NCBI GenBank assembly: GCA_029260955.1
Contig: JAJDCF010000066.1
Span: 1 to 11,154, forward strand
Direction: 5' to 3'
Length of the DNA stretch: 11,154 nt
Source: Patescibacteria group bacterium
Lineage (GTDB): Bacteria; Patescibacteriota; Gracilibacteria; UM-FILTER-43-11
Shown one piece after another: positions 1-6,514 of the stretch. Within the stretch, counting starts at the first letter, position 1. The number at the start of each line of letters is the position of its first letter. Both the position numbers and the translations under genes were made by a program. The notes under the pieces are model-generated. The model was not told the origin of the DNA and made no database searches. It worked only from the letters and a program-made list of their open reading frames with translations.

Positions 1-122
1 ACAAAATCAGGAAAAGCGGCCTGGGCAGATCGAAAATATCCAAGGCTGAATCCGCTGGTGAGTCCTATGACAAGGATCAGGGTGGCAGATAAAATGCTGC
101 CGATAAGCTCTTTTTTAATCAT
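1..122 (-). CDS. N-terminus of an exported or membrane-anchored protein (partial)
   Basis: The gene is read on the minus strand from ATG at 122-120 and leaves the window after 40 codons. The visible residues are a textbook signal peptide: MIKKE, then a hydrophobic core (LIGSILSATLILVIGLTSG), then SAQA|AF, which fits a signal peptidase I site after AQA near residue 35. It could also be an uncleaved anchor. A good Shine-Dalgarno sequence (AAGGA, 134-138 in complement) lies 11 nt before the ATG, which is unusual here because most neighbours lack one. The gene is divergent from the methyltransferase at 210. The mature part is outside the window, so no function can be given. Confidence 0.7.
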   Translation of the reverse strand, partial: MIKKELIGSILSATLILVIGLTSGFSLGYFRSAQAAFPDF

Positions 123-151
123 GATATAAAAAATCCTTCAAACAAATAATA

Positions 152-180
152 TTGTCGGAAGGGGCTTTTGGGGCTACATT
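152..180 (+). promoter_or_regulatory. Possible promoter of the TRM11-like gene
   Basis: TTGTCG (152-157) and TACATT (175-180) are separated by 17 nt, each matching 4 of 6 consensus bases. Transcription would start near 187 and leave a leader of about 23 nt without a clear ribosome binding site. The match is weak and rests on spacing more than on sequence. Confidence 0.3.
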
Positions 181-209
181 GGAAACAAGCATAACGCAGC
201 TTTTTTATT

Positions 210-1322
210 ATGTCAACATATATTTTTGTTCTTGGCAAGGATTCCGAGCTCTCAGTGGCTGAACTTTCTGCTCGATACCCCTCATCTAATCCCGTTGGTA
301 AGGGTGGGGAATTTGCTATGCTGGAATTGAATGAGGCTTTTGACCAAAAAGAGTTCAATTATCTTGGTGGCCAGATCAAGGCAGGCGAGGTTTTTGCCAA
401 GGTGACGAAAAGAGACCTTATTTCAAGTATTGCCGACAATCTTTCTGCTGATCATGAATCCGGTAAACTCAATTATGGCGTTAGTGTGTATGGTCTTTCC
501 GAAAGGAATTTAAGGTTGTTGCTTCTTGATCTAAAAAAGGAATTTAGGAAGCGTGGGATTGGCAGTCGTTTTGCCAACCAGAATTTTATCAATATTTCGG
601 CGGCTCAATACAAAGGGCTTAAGGGTAAAAAAGAGGTGCTTGTATGTAAAGATGGCGAGGACTACCATTTGGCTAGGGTGGTTGCCGTGCAGGACATAGA
701 TGGCTATTCAATCAGGGATTTTGATAAGCCTTTTCGAGATATGAAAGTAGGCATGCTTCCGCCTAAGCTGGCTCAAATCATGGTCAACCTGACAGGTTCC
801 GATGGAACGGTTTGGGATCCTTTCTGTGGCGGGGGAGTCCTTATTATGGAGGGCCTTCTGATGGGTCACGAGATGCTTGGTTCAGACATCAACGAAAAGA
901 CACTACATGGCGCTCAGCGAAATGTGCAGTGGGTCACAAAAGAATTTAGTGCAAAGGCCGGGGCCGATCTGTTTGTTCACGATGCCACCAGGCCGCTTCC
1001 CACTAAGAATTTTGATGCGATCGCCTGTGAAGGGTATCTGGGGCCACCGCAAACCAGGCTTAAGTCTAAAAGGGAGTTTAATCCTGTGATTGCTGAGTTA
1101 TCAGAGCTTTATAGTAAGTTTTTTAGGTCACTAAAAGCCGGTGGTTTTAATGGACCTGTGGTAATTGGTTTACCCTTTTATAAAACCCGCGAAGGCGAAC
1201 TGAGTTTGGACGAAGTGATACGTGGGATTGAGAAAATGGGTTTCAAAAAGGATCTCAGCTTAAAGTACGCTCGTAAAGATCAGCTTGTTGGTCGCCACAT
1301 TCTTCGTTTTCGCTTCAGCTAG
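210..1322 (+). CDS. TRM11/TrmG10-like SAM-dependent RNA methyltransferase
   Basis: A 370-residue protein. The N-terminus (YIFVLGKDSELSVAELSARY, residues 4-23) is the typical opening of TRM11-like proteins; the C-terminal half is a UPF0020/Rossmann methyltransferase. Visible landmarks are MLPPKLAQIMVNL (182-194), the SAM-binding loop DPFCGGG (203-209), the acidic end of strand 2 (SDIN, 225-228) and YARKDQLVGRHILRF near the end. The family methylates the exocyclic amine of guanosine, in tRNA for archaeal and eukaryotic members; the substrate here is inferred. The usual D/N-PP-Y catalytic motif is replaced by CEGYLGPP (273-280). The start is ATG 210, the first ATG after an in-frame stop at 192-194. 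No Shine-Dalgarno is visible. Its stop overlaps the convergent antiporter gene by 8 bp. Confidence 0.8.
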   Translation: MSTYIFVLGKDSELSVAELSARYPSSNPVGKGGEFAMLELNEAFDQKEFNYLGGQIKAGEVFAKVTKRDLISSIADNLSADHESGKLNYGVSVYGLSERNLRLLLLDLKKEFRKRGIGSRFANQNFINISAAQYKGLKGKKEVLVCKDGEDYHLARVVAVQDIDGYSIRDFDKPFRDMKVGMLPPKLAQIMVNLTGSDGTVWDPFCGGGVLIMEGLLMGHEMLGSDINEKTLHGAQRNVQWVTKEFSAKAGADLFVHDATRPLPTKNFDAIACEGYLGPPQTRLKSKREFNPVIAELSELYSKFFRSLKAGGFNGPVVIGLPFYKTREGELSLDEVIRGIEKMGFKKDLSLKYARKDQLVGRHILRFRFS

Positions 1323-2478
1323 ATGCTTTGAGTCTTTTGGCAACTGGCTGAAAAGCGACAATGGTGAACACGGTTGTTACGAAGGCCATTATCACTAGGA
1401 CTGAGAAGATCTTTTCGTCTATTATTCCAAGTTCTAAGCCAATGGAAGCCACGATAAGCTCAACGGCGCCACGGTTATTAAGGGCAAGTCCTATGGTAAG
1501 TGATTCCATACGCTTCATTTTGAGTATGCCTCCCGTAACAATCCAGCTGCCCAGTATTTTTCCGAGTATTGCGACAATCAAAATCGTCAACATAAATAGT
1601 GGTACGGTTTTGAAGGCGCTAAAGTCCAGATGAAATGCCAAGCTTGCAAAGAATATTGGGCCAAAAAAGCTGTAACTCATACCATAAATGCGATCTTCAA
1701 TTTTTTCGAAAACCTTATTATCCAAAACTTCCTCTCGTATAAATAGGCCAGCTAGGAAGGCTCCGATGATCATGTGAAGGCCGATGGCTTCCGCGATTAG
1801 CCCCATTAATAGAGCGATGATCAAAGTGAGGGTGAAGCCTTTGTTTTTGAAGTGAATGATTCTGTCGGCATAAGGAGATATTTTGCTTCCACCCCAAATC
1901 ACGATGACAAAGAAGGCTATTACTTTGGCAAGAAGAATTGCTAGCGGTATGAGCTCGAAGCTTCCTGTTTCGGCAAGGTTTAGAGCTAGCGAAAATAGAA
2001 TCAGAGCAATAATGTCGTCGATGATGGCGGCCCCTAGTGACAAATGTGCAACTTTGCTGTTGAGCATTTTATGATCCTTGAAAAGCCTGGCGCTAATGGC
2101 AATAGCCGAAATGGAAATACCCATTCCCACAAAAAAGGCGGTGGTGACGGGGTAGCCGAATAGGATCGATGTGTAGTAGCCTCCCAGAAAGGGGACAAGA
2201 GCTCCTCCAATGGCAATCATTATAGATTTTTTACCTGCTCCTAAAAGTTCATCAGGGTCACTTTCTAGGCCGGAATGGAGCATGAGGAAGAAAATTCCGA
2301 ATTCGGCGACCACTTTGATCAGTTCGCTGTCGATGGCAACCAGGTTCAACAAGGCAGGGCCGACGATGATACCACCAACTAGCTCACCAAAAATGACAGG
2401 CAGATTGAATGCCCTGAAGATCTTACCAGCCGTCCAGATGACGACCATGAGTACTAATAAGTCTGTGAAATCAACCAT
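1315..2478 (-). CDS. CPA2-family Na+/H+ (cation:proton) antiporter
   Basis: A 387-residue, almost wholly hydrophobic inner-membrane protein with about 12 predicted helices. Family landmarks are GELVGGIIVGP (31-41), the paired aspartates of the ion-binding site in AAIIDDIIAL (D154, D155), a lysine in GKILG (K307) placed like the TM10 lysine of NapA, and NNRGAVEL (334-341). Asp-Asp rather than the Gln-Asp of KefC points to electrogenic Na+/H+ exchange (family knowledge; the ion is inferred). There is no C-terminal TrkA-N/RCK domain, so only the transport core is present. The start ATG 2478 has no Shine-Dalgarno but lies about 18 nt behind a plausible promoter shared back to back with mnmA. Its 3' end overlaps the methyltransferase gene by 8 bp. 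Confidence 0.88.
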   Translation of the reverse strand: MVDFTDLLVLMVVIWTAGKIFRAFNLPVIFGELVGGIIVGPALLNLVAIDSELIKVVAEFGIFFLMLHSGLESDPDELLGAGKKSIMIAIGGALVPFLGGYYTSILFGYPVTTAFFVGMGISISAIAISARLFKDHKMLNSKVAHLSLGAAIIDDIIALILFSLALNLAETGSFELIPLAILLAKVIAFFVIVIWGGSKISPYADRIIHFKNKGFTLTLIIALLMGLIAEAIGLHMIIGAFLAGLFIREEVLDNKVFEKIEDRIYGMSYSFFGPIFFASLAFHLDFSAFKTVPLFMLTILIVAILGKILGSWIVTGGILKMKRMESLTIGLALNNRGAVELIVASIGLELGIIDEKIFSVLVIMAFVTTVFTIVAFQPVAKRLKASS

Positions 2479-2492
2479 ATGTATTTTTTTAT

Positions 2493-2520
2493 TTGCCTAT
2501 GTATTTTATCAGACTATTAT
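2493..2520 (+). promoter_or_regulatory. Candidate mnmA promoter
   Basis: TTGCCT (2493-2498, 4/6) and TATTAT (2515-2520, 5/6) with a 16-nt spacer. The start point would be near 2527, leaving only about 10 nt before the preferred mnmA ATG at 2537. The in-frame ATG at 2519 overlaps the -10 box and would not be transcribed, which supports the 2537 start. Confidence 0.42.
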
Positions 2521-2530
2521 GTTTTGGCAA
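2503..2530 (-). promoter_or_regulatory. Candidate antiporter promoter (extended -10)
   Basis: On the minus strand, TTGCCA (2530-2525, 5/6) is followed after 16 nt by TAAAAT (2508-2503, 5/6), preceded by an extended -10 TG (TGATAAAAT). Transcription would start near 2496, about 18 nt before the ATG. It physically overlaps the divergent mnmA promoter, so the two cannot easily be occupied at once. Confidence 0.45.
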
Positions 2531-2536
2531 AAAACT

Positions 2537-3607
2537 ATGAAAATAGCCGTACTGACATCAGGGGGAGTAGATAGCTCTGTGGCGCTTCGCTTGCTACACA
2601 AAGAGGGGCATGATTTAACCGCTTTTTATCTGAAAATTTGGCTAGAGGATGAGCTGGCCTATTTGGGTGAATGCCCTTGGGAAGAAGACCTTGCCTACGT
2701 TCGTCAGATTTGTGATGAGATTGGCGTGCCCCTAGAAGTTGTTCCGATGCAAAAGGAATATTGGGAACGTGTGGTGGAGTACACCATGGCCGAGGCAAAG
2801 GCGGGTCGAACACCGAACCCAGATGTTCTTTGTAATCAGCAAATCAAATTTGGTCAATTTTATGATTTTATCGATGACTCTTTTGAAAAAGTGGCGACTG
2901 GACATTACGCTCAGGTAAGCCAAGATCAGATGGTTGGAAATGATGGTGTGAACAAAAATTTTGTTCTTAAAATAGCACCAGATCCAGTGAAGGATCAGAC
3001 CTATTTTTTGGCTCAAATTTCTCAAGAGCAACTTTCTCGGGCGCTCTTTCCGATTGGTTCATATGATAAGGTCGAAGTTCGTGAATTGGCACAAGAATTT
3101 GATTTGCCGAATCAAAACCGTAAAGATAGTCAGGGGATCTGCTTTTTGGGTAAGATTCCCTTCCGCGATTTTTTGAAGCATCATTTGGGTGAGAATCCTG
3201 GCGATTTTGTGAATTTTGAAACAGGTGAGAAGGTGGGTGAGCATTTGGGCTACTGGTTTTACACGATTGGTCAGCGGCAGGGGCTTGGTTTATCTGGTGG
3301 ACCTTGGTTTGTGGTCAAAAAAGACATCGAAAAAAACCTCATTTATTTGGCACAAGGTTATGAACCGGATGAAGTTTACAAGAGTGAGTTCAAAGTTGGC
3401 CCGATTCACTTAATAAGTCCTGAAGGGCGAGAGGTGAGTGGTGATTTAGCTGTGAAAATTCGACATGGAGTTGCACTGCATGAATGTGCTGTTGATGGAG
3501 ATAAGGTTACGCTGAAAAAACCAGTGCATGGTGTGGCATCTGGGCAGTTTGCAGTATTCTACGATGACGATGTGTGTTTGGGAAGTGCTGCTATTGTGAC
3601 AGCTTGA
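2537..3607 (+). CDS. mnmA: tRNA-specific 2-thiouridylase MnmA
   Basis: MnmA activates U34 of tRNA-Lys, -Glu and -Gln with ATP and replaces its 2-oxygen with sulfur, in the cytoplasm. The 356-residue length fits the family. Visible are the ATP PP-loop SGGVDSS (8-14), GRTPNPDVLCN (90-100) with catalytic Cys99, and DSQGICFLG (197-205) with the second catalytic Cys202, then the central and C-terminal beta domains (GYWFYTIGQRQGLGL, 238-252). The open frame extends up to 2210, but that part is antisense to the antiporter gene. The ATG at 2537 gives the usual MKIAVLxSGGVDSS opening; ATG 2519 is an alternative, less likely because it lies in the presumed -10 box. No sulfur-relay partner is nearby. 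The last 17 bp overlap the convergent nadA gene. Confidence 0.95.
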   Translation: MKIAVLTSGGVDSSVALRLLHKEGHDLTAFYLKIWLEDELAYLGECPWEEDLAYVRQICDEIGVPLEVVPMQKEYWERVVEYTMAEAKAGRTPNPDVLCNQQIKFGQFYDFIDDSFEKVATGHYAQVSQDQMVGNDGVNKNFVLKIAPDPVKDQTYFLAQISQEQLSRALFPIGSYDKVEVRELAQEFDLPNQNRKDSQGICFLGKIPFRDFLKHHLGENPGDFVNFETGEKVGEHLGYWFYTIGQRQGLGLSGGPWFVVKKDIEKNLIYLAQGYEPDEVYKSEFKVGPIHLISPEGREVSGDLAVKIRHGVALHECAVDGDKVTLKKPVHGVASGQFAVFYDDDVCLGSAAIVTA

Positions 3608-4586
3608 TCATTCGATTCAGGCTTTTTTTCGCTTTTTGTATAACTTCACTTGGTAAATCTATGATTTGTTCTGGGCGAGGGTTCTTGAGGCATTCCAAAA
3701 TATCTTTGAGCATGATTTTCTTCATGTAAGGGCATAGGGCGCAGCTACCGATGATCTTTTTGTCCGGTTTTTCGGTGCGGACGCGGTCGGACAAGCCACA
3801 TTCGGTGACGAGCATGAATTCCTCAGCTTTTGAAGTGTCTACATAGTCCATCATCTGCTTGGTGCTCCCCATCATGTCGACTTCCTTTATTACGGTCGGA
3901 CTACATTCGGAGTGGGCGAGGATTTTTGCCTTTGGGTGTCCTTTGCGGATTTCTTTGATTGTTTCTGGAGAGAATTCTTCGTGTACAATGCATCTTCCTT
4001 TCCAGCCGATCAGCTTTTTTTTGGTGAGTGGTTGCAAGTTCTTGGCCATGAACTCATCAGGCAGAAAGATGATTTCTTTTTGGCGCACCCTCTCAATTAT
4101 CTTCAGGGCGTTGCTAGATGTACAAACGACATCACATTCCGCTTTTACCTCGGCGGTTGTGTTGATATAGCAGATAACTGCAGCCTTTGGGTGAGCCTTT
4201 TTTAGACCACGTACATCATCAGCCGTAATCGATTCAGCTAGTGAGCATCCAGCTACGGCAGGAACAAGTACGGTTTTTCTTGGGTTCAGGATCTTGGCTG
4301 TTTCGGCCATAAAATGAACTGAGCTAAAAACAATGGTATCTGCCTTGGTTTCTTTGGCTTTCAGGCTAAGAGCATAGGAATCACCCAAAAAATCTGCCAC
4401 TCCATACATAATATCGGGTGTCTGATACGAGTGCGCGAGAATAATGGCGTTTTTTTTCTTCTTCAGCTGGTTAATTTCGAGTGTCAAAGGGGCGATGAGC
4501 TCGCAGTCACTTTTTGACCAGCCAACTTTCTCCAATTTACTGAAGAGTCTTTCGGTTTCACCGTTGATTTGTTTGTCGGAAGGCAT
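3591..4586 (-). CDS. nadA: Quinolinate synthase NadA
   Basis: NadA condenses iminoaspartate with dihydroxyacetone phosphate to quinolinate, the second step of de novo NAD synthesis, using an oxygen-sensitive [4Fe-4S] cluster. The 331-residue protein has the family signatures: IILAHSYQTPDI (48-59), VAGCSLAESIT (111-121, Cys114), HSECSP (225-230, Cys228) and GSCALCPYMK (280-289, Cys282/Cys285), supplying the three cluster cysteines. The last pair leaves some doubt about which cysteine is the ligand. The start is ATG 4586 with no Shine-Dalgarno; a -10-like TATACT lies at 4610-4605 without a convincing -35. nadB and nadC are not in the window, so the gene is solitary here. It converges on mnmA with a 17-bp overlap and no terminator hairpin is visible between them. 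Confidence 0.95.
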   Translation of the reverse strand: MPSDKQINGETERLFSKLEKVGWSKSDCELIAPLTLEINQLKKKKNAIILAHSYQTPDIMYGVADFLGDSYALSLKAKETKADTIVFSSVHFMAETAKILNPRKTVLVPAVAGCSLAESITADDVRGLKKAHPKAAVICYINTTAEVKAECDVVCTSSNALKIIERVRQKEIIFLPDEFMAKNLQPLTKKKLIGWKGRCIVHEEFSPETIKEIRKGHPKAKILAHSECSPTVIKEVDMMGSTKQMMDYVDTSKAEEFMLVTECGLSDRVRTEKPDKKIIGSCALCPYMKKIMLKDILECLKNPRPEQIIDLPSEVIQKAKKSLNRMIKLSQ

Positions 4587-4661
4587 AGGCTTGGCTAAGG
4601 GGTGAGTATATTTTGCTATAAATCAAAGAATCAGACAAGCGGTAAAGAAACAAATGGTCCG

Positions 4662-4698
4662 AAGAGGACGAGCCGGGCACCAACCGACTCGTCCTCTT
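4662..4698 (-). terminator. GC-rich hairpin behind the GC-rich transporter gene
   Basis: A perfect 11-bp inverted repeat, AAGAGGACGAG (4662-4672) and CTCGTCCTCTT (4688-4698), with a 15-nt loop that can add an inner CGG/CCG pairing. It lies 19 nt past the transporter stop, where an intrinsic terminator belongs. There is no uninterrupted U-tract, only a loosely T-rich stretch on the minus strand, so it may instead be an mRNA 3'-end stabiliser. Confidence 0.5.
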
Positions 4699-4717
4699 GG
4701 CGCGGTTGTGCGCTGGG

Positions 4718-6115
4718 TTATTCGGCTGGTTCATCCTCCTTTGTCGAACTGCTTTCGCCGTTGCGGTTGTAGTAGTTCTGGAAGCTCGGGTGGGCGTCCA
4801 TGAGCGACAGGGACACGGCGAGCCCAATGAAGCCCAGAATGAACTGGATGGGGGTTCGGCTCCAATCGGGTGCTCCGAACTTCACGACGAGTGCCATACC
4901 CAGCGCCCAGACGATCAGGTTTGGTACGAAGATGAGCGAGAGCTTCATCCAGCCGATGAGGATCTCCTTGACCGTCACCAGACCCATGCCGACCAGGATT
5001 ACCAGGAAGAACACGATTTGCGGTCCGTTGCCAAAGGGGCTCGCGCCTCCTTCGACCACGCTGTTGAACAGGCCGAACCAGACGATGTAGTCCTGATTGG
5101 CCATTTCCCCGAACTGTGAGTAGGCTACGCGGAAGGCTGCTGCGTTGTCAGCTCCCCACGTTTTCCCGATGATCACTGGGATGGTCTGCATGTCTGTGAG
5201 ACCCATCTGCTTGAGGCCAACACCTGCCAGGGCCGCCACTGCGAAGAAGGCGACGAAGATGGTGGTGGTCTCTATGCTCCAGTGGAAGGTGTTGTGCTTG
5301 GCGTCGTGATCGAAGCCGAAACGTTTCACCAACAGGCAAGCTGAGCCCAGTAGGAACACGCCGCCCAGGAAGAAGGCGATGTTGTATCCTTTCGTCATCC
5401 AGGGGTGCATGAGTCCTGTTGCGATGCAGCCAGCCAGTGCCAGACCTACTCCCACCTTCTTCCAGCTGGTCGGTCGGACGATGGTGAGGTTTTTGGCCCC
5501 GCCGAAGCGTACGCCCAAACGGTGCAGGGCGACCAGATACAGGGCCCAGGTGAAGATCATGTAGAGCCAGAACTCCTGTAGTGGTCTGAAGAAGCCAACC
5601 TCATTGCCCTTGCTCGATTCGAGGATAGCCCAGAGAGCTTGAGGTGGGTCTGCGAGTAGTGTCGCTAGAGCGAGGAAGTTCATCGAGAAGACCGCGACGA
5701 TAATCAGGATCTTCAGCCAGTTTTTCGGATAGGCCTTTTTGATGACGGGTACCAAGCCCAGGCAAACGGGCACGACGGCCCAGGTGGTGGCGAAATTGCC
5801 GATGATGGGGCAGATGATGCCCAGAAACCAGCCCAGCGGTGCTTTGTCGTCGGTCACTTTCACGTCAAATAGATTCATCGACGCAATGAGGACCGTGATG
5901 AGGGGAATCCCGATAAACTTCGGGTACTCATCCAGGAAGATGTGGTGCAGTTCGTGGTGACCGTGTTGGCCGCCCATGTTCCACACCAAGGCTCCTGCTG
6001 CAGCTCCGAGTAGGATGAAGATTCCACCCTTTATCGCGATGTTCTCTACCTTTACGGAGGTGAGAACGATGCAGATGATGGCCACTACGGCCGCAATTAG
6101 CAGTAACACTGACAA
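4718..6115 (-). CDS. Putative Na+/H+ antiporter, NhaD/ArsB-like ion transporter family
   Basis: A 465-residue protein with about 11-12 hydrophobic segments. Two half-site motifs recall the ion transporter superfamily: ALATLLADPPQALW (149-162), resembling the aTLiGDPPn motif of NhaD/ArsB, and EGGASPFGNGPQIV (355-368) in the second half. Sodium/proton exchange is therefore inferred, not shown. A histidine cluster HGHHELHH (51-58) sits in the loop after the second helix, and the charged tail (STKEDEPAE) is probably cytoplasmic. The frame allows TTG at 6115, only 4 nt behind GGAGG, but GTG at 6109 gives the better 8-10 nt spacing and is probably the true start. The gene is about 57% GC on sampled lines against about 43% or less around it, with different codon choice, suggesting horizontal transfer. 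Confidence 0.72.
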   Translation of the reverse strand: MSVLLLIAAVVAIICIVLTSVKVENIAIKGGIFILLGAAAGALVWNMGGQHGHHELHHIFLDEYPKFIGIPLITVLIASMNLFDVKVTDDKAPLGWFLGIICPIIGNFATTWAVVPVCLGLVPVIKKAYPKNWLKILIIVAVFSMNFLALATLLADPPQALWAILESSKGNEVGFFRPLQEFWLYMIFTWALYLVALHRLGVRFGGAKNLTIVRPTSWKKVGVGLALAGCIATGLMHPWMTKGYNIAFFLGGVFLLGSACLLVKRFGFDHDAKHNTFHWSIETTTIFVAFFAVAALAGVGLKQMGLTDMQTIPVIIGKTWGADNAAAFRVAYSQFGEMANQDYIVWFGLFNSVVEGGASPFGNGPQIVFFLVILVGMGLVTVKEILIGWMKLSLIFVPNLIVWALGMALVVKFGAPDWSRTPIQFILGFIGLAVSLSLMDAHPSFQNYYNRNGESSSTKEDEPAE

Positions 6116-6117
6116 TA

Positions 6118-6124
6118 CTCCTCC
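6118..6124 (-). promoter_or_regulatory. Strong Shine-Dalgarno sequence deciding the transporter start
   Basis: On the minus strand the sequence reads GGAGGAG. It is 2-4 nt from TTG 6115 and 8-10 nt from GTG 6109. Normal spacing favours GTG, which makes the protein two residues shorter. Such a strong site is an exception among genes of this window and agrees with the gene having a foreign origin. Confidence 0.6.
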
Positions 6125-6252
6125 CCATTTCGGGGTGCTTGGTGCGCCCCGAGAGGGGTCATTTCGTTATTGTTTTTCGCGGCCCATATCTTTCGATCTT
6201 GGCGTTGAGCTATTGAAGGAATTCGTTTTTTGATTAACTAAAATCAGCCTAT

Positions 6253-6316
6253 GTCATTCCCACAAAAGCAGGAACCTACCCTGTGCGTTGAAGATTCCTA
6301 CGTGTGTGAGAATGAC
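6253..6316. repeat. REP/MITE-like imperfect inverted repeat
   Basis: Left arm 6253-6274 (GTCATTCCCACAAAAGCAGG, then AA) and right arm 6295-6316 (ending GTGTGAGAATGAC) are complementary at 18 of 22 positions, around a 20-nt loop. The arms begin and end with GTCATTC/GAATGAC, the outline of small palindromic repeats (GTCATTCCC...GGGAATGAC) scattered in many bacterial genomes. It sits in the intergenic space 6116-6514, upstream of the GC-rich transporter and downstream of the cyclase gene. No transposase is present. It could be a non-autonomous element remnant or an RNA hairpin. Confidence 0.55.
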
Positions 6317-6514
6317 GTTCTTAATTGTTTCTTTACCGACTTGTCAAAGATCATGCAGTGGAAGGGTTTAAAAAATCCTTCACACCGACTTTAATCTGTG
6401 CGCATTCGTAGGTTTCACCAATTATGGCAAGCATAACAGCAATACCAAATAGGAAGGCACAGGAGGAACCTTATACCGTACATCACAGTTTGAGTCAATG
6501 CTTTAAGACCTCAC
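6317..6514. other. Non-coding gap with one small hairpin
   Basis: This is the remainder of the roughly 400-nt gap between the cyclase and the transporter. The only structure seen is a 9-bp stem with one mismatch, GAAGGGTTT (6361-6369) and AAATCCTTC (6373-6381), around a 3-nt A loop; it is too weak to call a terminator with confidence. No Shine-Dalgarno-supported reading frame was found. Confidence 0.3.

Noticed and set aside
2210..2536. Upstream extension of the mnmA frame by 109 codons
   Set aside because: It is antisense to the well-supported antiporter gene, adds low-complexity sequence, and the family opening MKIAVLxSGGVDSS starts at 2537.
4697..5119. Long plus-strand open frames across the GC-rich transporter (140 and 96 codons)
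   Set aside because: They are antisense shadows caused by GC-rich codon bias; their composition is not protein-like and the minus-strand transporter is clear.
6359..6475. Short minus-strand frame reading FLFGIAVMLAIIGETYECAQIK and ending at a TGA, like a small membrane peptide
   Set aside because: The only internal ATG gives 27 residues with no Shine-Dalgarno or promoter at the right distance; probably chance.
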